Shown here: positions 1 to 8,172 of the stretch, one piece after another
Position numbering within the stretch: the first letter of the stretch is position 1
How the letters are laid out: every line of letters begins with the position of its first letter
NCBI GenBank assembly: GCA_022706765.1
Contig: JAKJBX010000002.1
Location: forward strand, 62,001 to 126,000
DNA from: Bacillota bacterium
Lineage (GTDB): Bacteria > Bacillota > Clostridia > Monoglobales > Firm-18
Direction of reading: 5' to 3'
DNA length: 64,000 nucleotides
Made by a program: the position numbers and the translations under genes
Notes under the pieces: model-generated
Database searches by the model: none
Seen by the model: only the letters and a program-made list of their open reading frames with translations
Told to the model about the DNA's origin: nothing

Positions 1-44
1 AAAGCGAGACTCTTACTGTGTGTTTTCCGCACGGTAACGGTCTG

Positions 45-150
45 TTTTTTTGTAAGAATGGGAAATGGAATTTCCCGTTTTTACAAAAAACATTGATTTA
101 TTCCTTGGCAAAGGCTTGCGGCTGCGCACCTAAAACGCCAAAGGCGTTTT
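45..150 (+). repeat. Dispersed hairpin-core element R1, copy A
   Basis: A long inverted repeat (TTGTAA...TTACAA, with GGGAAAT opposite ATTTCCC inside) is followed by the conserved core (ATTCCTTGGCAAAGGC, then GGCTGCGCACC). The copy closes with a second hairpin, AAAACGCC AAA GGCGTTTT. The first and last hairpins have intact pairing. Copy B follows directly in the same orientation, so the two form a tandem pair upstream of the decarboxylase gene. The family has eight copies in this window. Confidence 0.8.
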
Positions 151-152
151 GA

Positions 153-256
153 TGTAAGAGTGGGAAATGAAATTCTCTATTCTTACAAAAAGCACTCATT
201 TATTCTTTGGCAAAGACTTGCGGCTGCGCACTCAAAAGTGCCGCAAGACACTTTTT
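153..256 (+). repeat. Dispersed hairpin-core element R1, copy B
   Basis: Same architecture as copy A: a degenerate TGTAAGA...TCTTACA hairpin, the core TTCTTTGGCAAAGACTTG and GGCTGCGCAC, then AAAAGTG...CACTTTTT with a T-run. It ends about 20 nt before the ribosome-binding site of the downstream gene, so it probably lies in that gene's 5' leader or is a terminator for whatever lies upstream. Confidence 0.75.
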
Positions 257-290
257 CAAAATAAACACATGACAAAAGGAGATGTATTTA

Positions 291-1469
291 ATGGAGGAAC
301 TTTTTGCGGGAGTGATAGGCTTTGCGGCAAATTGGTGGCAGTATTTGCTGATGTATTTGATCGGCGGGGTGCTGATCTATCTTGCCATCAAGAAAGACTA
401 TGAGCCGATGCTGCTTTTGCCGATCGGTTTCGGTGCGATTCTTGTTAACCTTCCTACCGGCGGCGGCGAAACCATTTTCGGTACGGTATGGGAAATGGAA
501 CACGACAATGAAATTGTGTCCGGTGTGCTTAAACTGTTTTTTGACGGCGGTATTTTGACTGAAATATTTCCCGTTCTGATATTCGTTGCGGTCGGCGCGA
601 TGATTGACTTTTCACCGCTTTTGCAGGACCCCAAGATGATCTTCTTCGGTGCGGCTGCGCAGTTTGGTATATTCTTTACCATCATCGCGGCGCTGCTGTT
701 GGGCTTTGACCCTAAATCAGCGGCTTCCATCGGTATCATCGGTGCGGCAGACGGACCGACCTCGATTTTTGTAGCGTCCCGGTTTGCCAAGGACTTGCTG
801 GCGCCGATTACGGTTGCGGCGTATTCGTATATGTCGCTTGTTCCCGTGATCATGCCGCCGGTTATCAAGGCGCTCACCACCAAAAAAGAGCGCATGATCA
901 GAATGGAGAACCACGGCAAGAGAATTCCGCGCCTTGTTCTGATTTTGTTCCCGATTTTGATCACGATCATTTCGGGTATCATTGCTCCCATCAGCGTACC
1001 GCTTATCGGACTGTTGATGTTCGGCAACCTTATCCGTGAATGTCTGGTGCTCGACAAGCTGTCCAAGGCGGCGCAGAACGAGCTTGCAAGCCTTGTCACC
1101 CTGCTGCTGGGCATCACTATCGGCGCGAGTATGCATTATTCAAAGTTCCTGACATTACAGACGGTCGGCATCATGCTGCTGGGTCTTGTGGCGTTCATCT
1201 TTGACGTTGCCGGCGGCGTGCTTTTTGCAAAGCTCATCAATGTATTCAGCAAAAAGAAGGTCAATCCGATGATCGGTGCGGCAGGTATTTCGGCATTCCC
1301 CATGGCGTCCCGAATTGTCCAAAAGCTTGCCAAGGAGGAAGACCCCTATAACTTCATCCTGATGCCTGCGGTCAGCGCAAACGTTGCGGGTCAGCTCGGC
1401 TCGGTCATAGCGGGCGGTATGGTTTTGGCGCTTGTTCCGTGGCTGATGAAGCTTTTAAATATTGTTTAA
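291..1469 (+). CDS. Na+-transporting carboxylic acid decarboxylase, beta subunit (OadB/GcdB family)
   Basis: This 392-residue, highly hydrophobic protein has the length and motifs of the beta subunit of biotin-dependent sodium-pump decarboxylases (oxaloacetate, methylmalonyl-CoA or glutaconyl-CoA type). In this family it decarboxylates carboxybiotin and pumps Na+ across the membrane. The GAADGPTSIF motif near residue 150 carries the Asp known to be essential in OadB, and NVAGQLGSVIAGG lies near the C terminus. The ATG at 291 is preferred over one at 282 because AAAGGAGA is spaced 8 nt from it. A 45-residue gamma-like subunit follows 12 nt downstream. No alpha (carboxyltransferase) or biotin-carrier gene is visible, so the substrate cannot be named. 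They may lie upstream of the window. Confidence 0.9.
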   Translation: MEELFAGVIGFAANWWQYLLMYLIGGVLIYLAIKKDYEPMLLLPIGFGAILVNLPTGGGETIFGTVWEMEHDNEIVSGVLKLFFDGGILTEIFPVLIFVAVGAMIDFSPLLQDPKMIFFGAAAQFGIFFTIIAALLLGFDPKSAASIGIIGAADGPTSIFVASRFAKDLLAPITVAAYSYMSLVPVIMPPVIKALTTKKERMIRMENHGKRIPRLVLILFPILITIISGIIAPISVPLIGLLMFGNLIRECLVLDKLSKAAQNELASLVTLLLGITIGASMHYSKFLTLQTVGIMLLGLVAFIFDVAGGVLFAKLINVFSKKKVNPMIGAAGISAFPMASRIVQKLAKEEDPYNFILMPAVSANVAGQLGSVIAGGMVLALVPWLMKLLNIV

Positions 1470-1481
1470 GGAGGCAATTTC

Positions 1482-1619
1482 ATGGCTAATTTGGATTTCG
1501 GTTTCAGACTGATGGGCTTTGGCTTAGCCGGTGTGTTCACGGTTCTGATCCTGTTCTATGTGATGATAAAGGTGCTGATGGCGGTGTGCAAGGAGAAACC
1601 GTCGGAGGGCGAAAATTAA
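1482..1619 (+). CDS. Small sodium-pump decarboxylase gamma-like subunit (OadG family)
   Basis: This 45-residue ORF has one membrane helix (about residues 12-38, from LMGFGLAGVFTVLILFY) and a short charged tail ending in SEGEN. This is the layout of the OadG/MmdD gamma subunit, which anchors and assembles the alpha and beta subunits. It starts at ATG 1482 behind GGAGG (1469-1473), directly after the beta gene, so the two are almost certainly cotranscribed. It lacks the usual longer Pro/Ala-rich tail of OadG, so the call rests mainly on context and topology. Confidence 0.7.
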   Translation: MANLDFGFRLMGFGLAGVFTVLILFYVMIKVLMAVCKEKPSEGEN

Positions 1620-1621
1620 TA

Positions 1622-1650
1622 TTGCCTATGCTCCCATGTTGTGGTATAAT
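1622..1650 (+). promoter_or_regulatory. Sigma-A type promoter of the large glycosyltransferase gene
   Basis: TTGCCT (1622-1627) and TATAAT (1645-1650) are separated by exactly 17 nt and lie about 45 nt upstream of the start codon. Confidence 0.7.
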
Positions 1651-1696
1651 ATAGCAAGCATCTCATCTTATATCATCATGTGAAAGGGCGGGCATC

Positions 1697-4675
1697 ATGC
1701 AGAGAATCTTTTATACGATGCTGTTGTATATTGTATTTTTTCTGCTGACATACGGCAGTTTTTCGGAAAACAAAAAAACAAAATCCAAACGAAACATTGG
1801 CGTCTATGTGCTGCTGGCACTTGCGCTGGTGTTTCGTTTGCTTATTTCCGTGACGGTAGAAGGGCACCGCACGGACATTGCCTGCTTCAAGACATGGGCG
1901 GCAAGGCTTGCCGAGGTGGGGACGCAAAATTTTTATGCGCCCGACTACTTTGCCGACTATCCGCCCGGGTATATGCTGGTGCTGTACGTTCTCGGCAAGA
2001 TTGCGGCGATGCTGGGGTTCAGCGGTTCTATGGCAGGCTATACCTTGCTGATCAAGCTGCCTGCCATGCTCGCCGATATTGTGCTGGGGTGGACAGTTTA
2101 CCGCTGTGCCCGGGAAAACCTCCAAAAGGGCTCCGCCGTGTCGCTTGCCGCTTTGGTCGTGCTCAGCCCCGTGATCGTGCTGGTGTCGTCGCTTTGGGGT
2201 CAGATCGACTCGCTCTTTACGCTGGCGATGATTGCTTCGCTGCTGTTTATCTATCGACGCAAATTTGTTTCTGGCGCGCTGCTGTTCGCGGTTTGCTTGC
2301 TCATCAAGCCGCAGGTGCTGCTGATTGCGCCCGTCTACCTGTGTGCGTATTTTGGCGAGAAAAACCTGAAAATGATCGGCAAAAGCATCCTGACCGGGCT
2401 TGCGGCGGTCTTTGTTGCGGCGCTGCCCTTTACCGCCAACTTCAACTTCATGTGGCTGATCGACAAATACGCCGCAACCTTGAAGTCCTATCCGTATGCG
2501 ACGGTCAACGCCTACAATTTTTATGCGCTGCTGGGCTTTAACTGGAAGGACATCTCGTCGAAGTTCCTTGCCCTTCCCATAACATTTTGGTCCTATGCCG
2601 TCATCCTGGCGGTGACCGCAGGCTCAATGTGGTTTTATTTCAAATCCAAGCATCAAGCCAAGCTCTTTTATACCGCCTACCTGATTATTGCGGTGATGTT
2701 CACCTTTGGGGCAAAGATGCACGAGCGCTACCTCTTTCCCGCACTGATCCTGCTGATTTTCACTTATATTTTCACGGGTGAGAAACGGTTTCTGTTTTTG
2801 TTTATGGTCCAGTCCTCCGCACACTTTTTAAACGTGGGCGACGTCTTTATAAGCGACATCAACAAAGGCGGCGTCAGTCCGGTCATGATGGCGACCGCCG
2901 CAGTCCTGCACATCGGCGCAGCGATTTATTCGCTGTATTTGGCATACGACTATTTCATCCCGCATGTGCGCAGGGAAAAAGTGACGGAGACTGCCGAAAC
3001 GGGGCAGCGGCGGCTTGTGCGTGCGGATTATTTGGCGATGGCGGTCGTCACGCTGGTCTACTCGTGCGTTGCGCTGTGGTCGCTTGGCGATTTTAGGGCG
3101 CCGCAGACCTTTGCGAATGTTCGGGGCGGCGTGGTCGCCGACCTGGGCGAGGTGCGTGGTATCGGCAGCGTCATGGTGTATCAGGGCGTCGGCAGCGGCA
3201 ATTACGACATCGCTTATTCTGCGGACAAGGTACACTGGGAAAGCTATGCCGCGCAAAAGGGCGCTGCTGTTTTCGCATGGCGGAGGTCGGAGGCGGAGGT
3301 CGAGGCAAGGTATCTTAAAATTGCTTCGGAGGATGCGCTGGACGTTGGTGAAATCGGCGTTGTTGGCAGCGACGGCAGGCGTTGGGAAGTGTCGTCGGTC
3401 GAAACGCCGGAGCTGACCGACGAGCAAAGCGTTGTTCCGCAAAGCGCGACTTATATGAACGGCACCTATTTTGACGAGGTCTATCACCCCCGGACGGCGT
3501 ATGAGCTGCTGCATAGGCTCCCACCCTATGAAACCACCCATCCGCCGCTGGGCAAGCTGATTTTGTCTGTCGGGATCCTGCTGTTTAAAATGACGCCGTT
3601 TGGCTGGCGCATCATGGGCACGCTTGCGGGCATCGCTATGCTGCCAATGTTTTATCTGATCTGCAAACGGCTGGTCCGGCGCACGGACATCTCGGCGATT
3701 GCCACGGTGCTGTTTGCCTTTGACTTCATGCATTTTTCACAGACCCGTATCGGTACGATCGACAGCTATGCCGTTTTGGCGGTGATGGCGATGTTCTATT
3801 TTGCCTTGGAATATTTTTCGCTGGACCTGCAAAACGCACCGTTTGGCAGGGGGCTCAAATGGCTTGCCCTTTGCGGTATGGCTTTTGGCATTGGCGCGGC
3901 GGTCAAATGGAACTGTATCTATTTTGCGCCCGCGATTGCGTTTATCATTGTATTCGCATGGATCAAGGGCTTTGTCAAAAGCGGGGGCGACGCGGCGTAC
4001 AAAAAAACCTTTGCTGTTTCCGTGGCGTGGAGCGTTTTGGCGTTTGTGGTTATCCCGTCACTGATCTATTTTGCGTCATACCTGCCGCAAATCAGCTACG
4101 ACCTGCACGGCAGGACGCCGCTGGGCTATGTGGTGGAAAGCGCAAAGTCCATGTACGACTATCACAGCGAGCTCACTGCGGATCACGCATTTAAATCCAA
4201 ATGGTATGAGTGGATTATCAACGGACGTCCTCTTTGGGCATATATTGATTCCGAGCTTGCGAAACATAATGTGATTTCAAGCATTTCTTCCTTCGGCAAC
4301 CCGTTGGTGTGGTGGGGCGGCTTTGCGGCAATGCTCTACGGCGTCTATCTCAGCATCTTCAAACGCAATGCAGCCGCCATCCTGATTTTTGCCGGCTATG
4401 CGTCGTTGCTGCTGCCGTGGGTCGGCATCACAAGGGTGACCTTCATATATCATTATTTTCCATGTACGCCGTTCCTTGTGCTTGCCACAGCGGTTGCGAT
4501 GAAGCATCTTGCGGAATACCGGCGGGCGGACATGAAGTGGATGTACGGCTACGGCGTTTTGACGGTGCTGCTGTTTGTGGTGTTCTACCCCGTCATCAGC
4601 GGAAGCCCTGCCGCCAAGTGGTATGTGGCAAATGTTCTGACCTGGTTTGACTCGTGGACGTTTTTCAGCGGATAG
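1697..4675 (+). CDS. Two-part GT-C glycosyltransferase (N-terminal GT-C half, beta domain, C-terminal PMT/GT39 half)
   Basis: This 992-residue integral membrane protein appears to fuse two GT-C glycosyltransferase units. Residues ~1-430 form a multi-spanning half with a TDIACFKTWA segment and ADYPPGY loop, typical of polyprenyl-phosphate-sugar-dependent enzymes. Residues ~470-590 are hydrophilic and resemble a discoidin-like beta sandwich (YDIAYSADKVHWE). Residues ~593-992 match protein O-mannosyltransferase (PMT), with DEVYHPRTAYE followed by THPPLGKLILS. Such enzymes transfer sugars from lipid carriers to proteins or glycans on the outer face of the membrane. It stands alone behind its own promoter. 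Acceptor and sugar are unknown. The double-domain layout is clear from the sequence, and the functional statement is family inference. Confidence 0.8.
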   Translation: MQRIFYTMLLYIVFFLLTYGSFSENKKTKSKRNIGVYVLLALALVFRLLISVTVEGHRTDIACFKTWAARLAEVGTQNFYAPDYFADYPPGYMLVLYVLGKIAAMLGFSGSMAGYTLLIKLPAMLADIVLGWTVYRCARENLQKGSAVSLAALVVLSPVIVLVSSLWGQIDSLFTLAMIASLLFIYRRKFVSGALLFAVCLLIKPQVLLIAPVYLCAYFGEKNLKMIGKSILTGLAAVFVAALPFTANFNFMWLIDKYAATLKSYPYATVNAYNFYALLGFNWKDISSKFLALPITFWSYAVILAVTAGSMWFYFKSKHQAKLFYTAYLIIAVMFTFGAKMHERYLFPALILLIFTYIFTGEKRFLFLFMVQSSAHFLNVGDVFISDINKGGVSPVMMATAAVLHIGAAIYSLYLAYDYFIPHVRREKVTETAETGQRRLVRADYLAMAVVTLVYSCVALWSLGDFRAPQTFANVRGGVVADLGEVRGIGSVMVYQGVGSGNYDIAYSADKVHWESYAAQKGAAVFAWRRSEAEVEARYLKIASEDALDVGEIGVVGSDGRRWEVSSVETPELTDEQSVVPQSATYMNGTYFDEVYHPRTAYELLHRLPPYETTHPPLGKLILSVGILLFKMTPFGWRIMGTLAGIAMLPMFYLICKRLVRRTDISAIATVLFAFDFMHFSQTRIGTIDSYAVLAVMAMFYFALEYFSLDLQNAPFGRGLKWLALCGMAFGIGAAVKWNCIYFAPAIAFIIVFAWIKGFVKSGGDAAYKKTFAVSVAWSVLAFVVIPSLIYFASYLPQISYDLHGRTPLGYVVESAKSMYDYHSELTADHAFKSKWYEWIINGRPLWAYIDSELAKHNVISSISSFGNPLVWWGGFAAMLYGVYLSIFKRNAAAILIFAGYASLLLPWVGITRVTFIYHYFPCTPFLVLATAVAMKHLAEYRRADMKWMYGYGVLTVLLFVVFYPVISGSPAAKWYVANVLTWFDSWTFFSG

Positions 4676-4735
4676 GTAAGGATTTTACAGCCATGCGGCG
4701 AATATATCTGTATAATAGGAAAAGGTGGTAGTCCG

Positions 4736-5575
4736 ATGAGGATGATCGATGCGCAAAGTGTTACGGATACGGTGGCACGGCTTTGCGTCGAGGCGAATTA
4801 TTATGTCGGTGGCGACATCAGGGCGGCAATCGAAAGCTGCATGACGACTGAGCGCAATGCGTGCGCAAAAGACGTGCTGGAAAAGCTGATCGAAAACGCC
4901 GACATCGCCGCTGCCGAAAAGATGGCGATCTGCCAGGATACCGGTATGGCGGTGGTGTTTGTGACGGTCGGGCAGGAAGCGCATGTTTCGGGCAACCTGC
5001 GGAAGGCGGTCAACGCGGGCGTCAGGAAGGGCTACCGTGAGGGCTATTTGCGAAGCTCCGTTGTGGCGGACCCGCTGAAAAGGGTGAATACCGGCGACAA
5101 CACGCCCGCCGTTATCCATTTTGACGTCTCCGAGGGTGACAATATCGAAATCATCGTTGCGCCCAAGGGGTTCGGCAGCGAGAATATGAGCAGAGTCAGA
5201 ATGCTGATGCCGTCGGACGGCGAGCAGGGCGTCATGGATTTTGTGGTCGAAACGGTCAGATGCGCGGGAGGAAATCCCTGCCCGCCCCTTGTGGTTGGCG
5301 TCGGGGTCGGCGGCACGATGGAGCAGGCGGCGCTGCTTGCAAAAAAAGCGTTGCTTTTACCGCTGAACCATCAAAATGATGACCGCTATTACGCCAATAT
5401 GGAAAACATCTTATTAGAACGCATCAATGCGCTGGGCATAGGTCCCATGGGCTGGGGCGGCGACACCACGGCGCTTGGGGTCAATATCCTGACCTATCCG
5501 ACCCACATTGCGGGGCTGCCCGTCGCGGTGAACATCAGCTGCCACGTGACTCGCCACGCCAAAGCGGTTATTTAG
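4736..5575 (+). CDS. Fumarate hydratase class I, alpha subunit (FumA N-terminal / TtdA family)
   Basis: The 279-residue protein matches the N-terminal (alpha) part of the iron-sulfur class I fumarase/tartrate dehydratase family, which interconverts fumarate and malate. The cluster-ligand regions AICQDTGMAV, GGNPCPP and NISCHVTRHA are all present, as is GVGVGGTMEQA. Start ATG 4736 has AAGGTGG 8 nt upstream. In the usual two-subunit arrangement a beta subunit gene (~185 aa) follows, but here the next gene is hpf. The beta subunit must therefore be elsewhere if the enzyme is functional. Confidence 0.88.
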   Translation: MRMIDAQSVTDTVARLCVEANYYVGGDIRAAIESCMTTERNACAKDVLEKLIENADIAAAEKMAICQDTGMAVVFVTVGQEAHVSGNLRKAVNAGVRKGYREGYLRSSVVADPLKRVNTGDNTPAVIHFDVSEGDNIEIIVAPKGFGSENMSRVRMLMPSDGEQGVMDFVVETVRCAGGNPCPPLVVGVGVGGTMEQAALLAKKALLLPLNHQNDDRYYANMENILLERINALGIGPMGWGGDTTALGVNILTYPTHIAGLPVAVNISCHVTRHAKAVI

Positions 5576-5611
5576 GATTAACATAGATTATAACAACGGA
5601 GGGAAAAGGTT

Positions 5612-6136
5612 ATGAAAACAACTATCACGGCAAGGAAGTTTGAGCTGACACCTGATTTAAAGGCTTACATCGAGCGCAAATTCGCCAAGCTGGACAAATT
5701 CTTTAATGAAGACGCCGACGCCAAAATCACCATGGCGGTTGAAAAGGACAGGCAAAAAGCCGAGGCGACCATCCACTCACAGAATATGATTTTCCGTGTC
5801 GAGGAAATCACCGGCGACATGTACACCAGCATCGACAAAACCATTGATGCGGTTGAGCGTCAGATCCGTAAGCACAAGACCCGTCTCGAAAAGAAGCTCA
5901 AAGCCGGCTCGATGGCAGCCCTTTCGTCGGCGGAGGAGCACATCGAGGAGGAAACGGATTTCAACATCGTCAAAACCAAGCTGTTCCAAACCAAGCCGAT
6001 GAGCACCGAAGAGGCGGTATTGCAGATGAATCTTTTGGGTCATGCCTTCTATGTGTTTGAAAATTCCGCAAGCGGAATGACAAGCATTGTCTATAAGCGC
6101 AAGGACAAGGATTACGGTCTGATTGAAGTCAAATAA
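5612..6136 (+). CDS. hpf: Ribosome hibernation promoting factor, long form
   Basis: The 174-residue protein has the two-domain layout of long HPF. The N-terminal ~100 residues form the S30AE/RaiA domain (MKTTITARKFELTPDLKAYI start), and a C-terminal ~60-residue dimerisation domain carries the typical FQTKPMSTEEAVLQMNLLGH and FYVFEN motifs. Long HPF binds the 30S decoding region and pairs 70S ribosomes into 100S dimers in stationary phase. A strong GGAGG precedes ATG 5612. The inverted repeat just after the gene probably ends its transcript. Confidence 0.95.
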   Translation: MKTTITARKFELTPDLKAYIERKFAKLDKFFNEDADAKITMAVEKDRQKAEATIHSQNMIFRVEEITGDMYTSIDKTIDAVERQIRKHKTRLEKKLKAGSMAALSSAEEHIEEETDFNIVKTKLFQTKPMSTEEAVLQMNLLGHAFYVFENSASGMTSIVYKRKDKDYGLIEVK

Positions 6137-6147
6137 CGCGGTAACGA

Positions 6148-6174
6148 CGGGGAGCGGCTAACCATCGCTCCCCG
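6148..6174 (+). terminator. Inverted repeat after hpf
   Basis: CGGGGAGCG and CGCTCCCCG are perfectly complementary around a 9-nt loop. There is no strong T-run, so it is either a weak terminator or an RNA 3' stabiliser. Confidence 0.5.
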
Positions 6175-6226
6175 TATGTATGAACGGCGGCGGCGTTTAA
6201 TATACTCTATTAAAGGAGGTATGACT

Positions 6227-6802
6227 ATGCATATCATTGGACTAAACGGAAGCCCGAACAAAAACGGCAGCACGCAAAAGCTGCTGGACAGGGTGCTGGA
6301 TAAATGTGCGTCGCTGGGTGCAGAGACGGAGGTCATTCGTGCGGCGGAGGCGGTCGGCAGCGCAAGAACGCCCTTTTGCACCGCCTGTTCGACCCCGTGC
6401 AGCGGCGTCTGCTACATAAACACACCGCTTGAAGAAGCGTTTGAAAAGATGAAGAAGGCGGACGCGCTGGTCATCGCCAGCCCCGTCTATTTCGGAAGCG
6501 TCAGTGCGCAGATCAAGGCGTTCTTTGACAAGACCCGCAGGCTGCGGGCTGAAAAAGCATACGTTGGCAAGCCGTGCGGCTTCATTGCGGTGGGCGCATC
6601 CCGCTTTGGCGGACAGGAGTCCACCCTTGCGGCGCTGCACGCCATGGCGTTGGTGCAGGGGATGACCGTCCTCGGTACGGGTCATGCCGAGTTTGATGCG
6701 GGGCACCTTGGCGTCAGTAGTCAGCGTCCCGTAGAGGAAGACAGCTTCGCTCTCTCACGCTGTGATTCGTTGGCATTGCGCATTATGGAGGAGGTAAGGT
6801 AA
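6227..6802 (+). CDS. Flavodoxin family NAD(P)H-dependent oxidoreductase
   Basis: The 191-residue protein has the flavodoxin-like fold signature of the FMN reductase/iron-sulfur flavoprotein family. It starts IIGLNGSPNKNGSTQKLL (FMN phosphate loop) and contains ASPVYFGSVSAQIKAFFDKT. The Cys-rich stretch CTACSTPCSGVCY (about residues 49-61) resembles iron-sulfur flavoprotein loops and may hold a cluster, but its spacing is not the classical one. The start at 6227 is preferred over 6221 because AAAGGAGGT lies 7-8 nt upstream. It overlaps the next gene (TAATG), which points to translational coupling. The physiological substrate is unknown. Confidence 0.8.
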   Translation: MHIIGLNGSPNKNGSTQKLLDRVLDKCASLGAETEVIRAAEAVGSARTPFCTACSTPCSGVCYINTPLEEAFEKMKKADALVIASPVYFGSVSAQIKAFFDKTRRLRAEKAYVGKPCGFIAVGASRFGGQESTLAALHAMALVQGMTVLGTGHAEFDAGHLGVSSQRPVEEDSFALSRCDSLALRIMEEVR

Positions 6803-7791
6803 TGCTCCCAAGAGAAATCACCGAACAGAGGGAGACGCAGTTTCTAAGCCGATACGCCGTACTTTCAAAGCATACCAAAGGGCGTGAGACGCCCCTTGCA
6901 CCGTGCGGCATCCGTACGGAATTCCAGCGTGACCGTGACCGGATCATCCACAGCAAGGCGTTTCGCCGCTTAAAGCACAAGACCCAGGTGTTCATTACCC
7001 CCGAGGGCGACCACTACCGTACCCGCCTGACCCATACGCTCGAAGTGGCGCAGATCGGCAGAACGATTGCCCGTGCGCTGTGCCTGAATGAGGATCTGGT
7101 CGAGGCAATGGCGTTGGGGCACGACCTTGGGCATACCCCTTTTGGACACTCGGGCGAGGATGTGCTGAGCGAGGTCTGCCCGCATGGCTTTAAGCACTAT
7201 GAACAGAGCATACGCATCGTGGAGGTACTGGAAAACGGCGTCGGACTAAACCTCACATGGGAAGTGCGTGACGGTATTGCCAACCACACGGGCAAAAACC
7301 GTGCAAGCACGCTTGAAGGGCAGGTCTTAAAGTACGCCGACCGCATCGCCTATATCAACCACGACATCGATGACGCGGTCAGAGGCAATGTGCTGAGTGA
7401 GGATGAACTGCCGAAAGACTGCATCGCCGTGCTGGGGGACGGACACTCCAAGCGTATCAACACGATGATTATGGCGATCGTGCGGGAAAGCGCCGACAAG
7501 CCACAGGTGACGATGGAGCCGCACATAGAGTCGGCGATGATGGCGCTGCGCAAATTCCTCACCGACAACGTCTATGTCGGCTCGACGGCAAAGTCGGAGG
7601 AGGAAAAAGCAAAAGGCATCATCCGCCGGCTGTATGCGTATTTCAAGGCGAACCCGAGCGAGGTACCTGACGGCATCGACACCGACGACATCGACCGCAG
7701 GGTGTGCGACTATATCGCCGGCATGTCGGATCAGTTTGCCGTCGAGATGTTCAAGCAGCTTTACGTCCCGCGCTCGTGGCAGGTATTATAA
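6802..7791 (+). CDS. dgt: Deoxyguanosinetriphosphate triphosphohydrolase-like HD protein
   Basis: This 329-residue HD-superfamily phosphohydrolase carries the dGTPase family motifs DRDRIIHSKAFRRLKHKTQVF, THTLEVAQIGR, ALGHDLGHTPFGHSGE (metal-binding HD) and YADRIAYINHDIDDA. The family hydrolyses dNTPs to nucleoside and triphosphate and so shapes the dNTP pool. The gene sits directly upstream of the dnaG-rpoD operon, an arrangement common in Clostridia. Its start overlaps the stop of the preceding gene by one base. Confidence 0.93.
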   Translation: MLPREITEQRETQFLSRYAVLSKHTKGRETPLAPCGIRTEFQRDRDRIIHSKAFRRLKHKTQVFITPEGDHYRTRLTHTLEVAQIGRTIARALCLNEDLVEAMALGHDLGHTPFGHSGEDVLSEVCPHGFKHYEQSIRIVEVLENGVGLNLTWEVRDGIANHTGKNRASTLEGQVLKYADRIAYINHDIDDAVRGNVLSEDELPKDCIAVLGDGHSKRINTMIMAIVRESADKPQVTMEPHIESAMMALRKFLTDNVYVGSTAKSEEEKAKGIIRRLYAYFKANPSEVPDGIDTDDIDRRVCDYIAGMSDQFAVEMFKQLYVPRSWQVL

Positions 7792-7852
7792 TGTGAAATA
7801 ATGGGTAAATTATGCAGATAAAGGCGGCAGGAATAATTTTCATACGTATGTT

Positions 7853-7879
7853 GCAGGAAATTCAAGCAATCTGTCGAAT
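7853..7879 (+). promoter_or_regulatory. Sigma-H-like promoter of the dnaG-rpoD operon
   Basis: GCAGGAAAT (7853-7861) and GTCGAAT (7873-7879), 11 nt apart, match the sigma-H consensus RnAGGAwww-N11/12-RnnGAAT. In Bacillus subtilis the dnaG-sigA operon is known to have a sigma-H promoter. No laboratory support here. Confidence 0.6.
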
Positions 7880-7937
7880 TTAGATTAAGAACCTGTATTT
7901 ATAACGCGAAATGTTGTGTTGGCGAGGCATTTTTTTG

Positions 7938-8045
7938 ATTTATAGGAAATTACGTAAAACTGGCGTAATTTCTGCGCTCCAGCGAAGTAAATCCGCCTGC
8001 GCTTTCGAACGCTTTGTTCACTCGCAAGGTAAATTTACGCAGAAA
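7938..8045 (+). repeat. Dispersed element R2, copy 1
   Basis: A hairpin (GGAAATTACG...CGTAATTTC) is followed by TGCGCTCCAGCGAAGTAAAT, CCGCCTGCGC and TCGAACGCTTTGTT. Related copies lie at 22493-22570 (reverse) and 43481-43576. It fills most of the leader between the sigma-H-like promoter and dnaG. Confidence 0.7.
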
Positions 8046-8172
8046 CAATTGACTTATTTCAAGGAAATTTAGTACAGCGAGGCAGAAAAATGACCGTCAA
8101 GACGGCGGTTCTCGTTATGAATACACGTTCTAATATGGAGCTCAGTTTGGTATGCAGTGAAAGGAATGGATT

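Noticed and set aside
45-256. Possible CRISPR-like array because of two tandem similar units
   Set aside because: Only two units, internal hairpins and imperfect repeats, and the same unit recurs singly elsewhere. No cas genes in the window.
398-1117. 239-codon minus-strand frame opposite the decarboxylase beta gene
   Set aside because: A mirror of the strong hydrophobic coding frame; no start signal.
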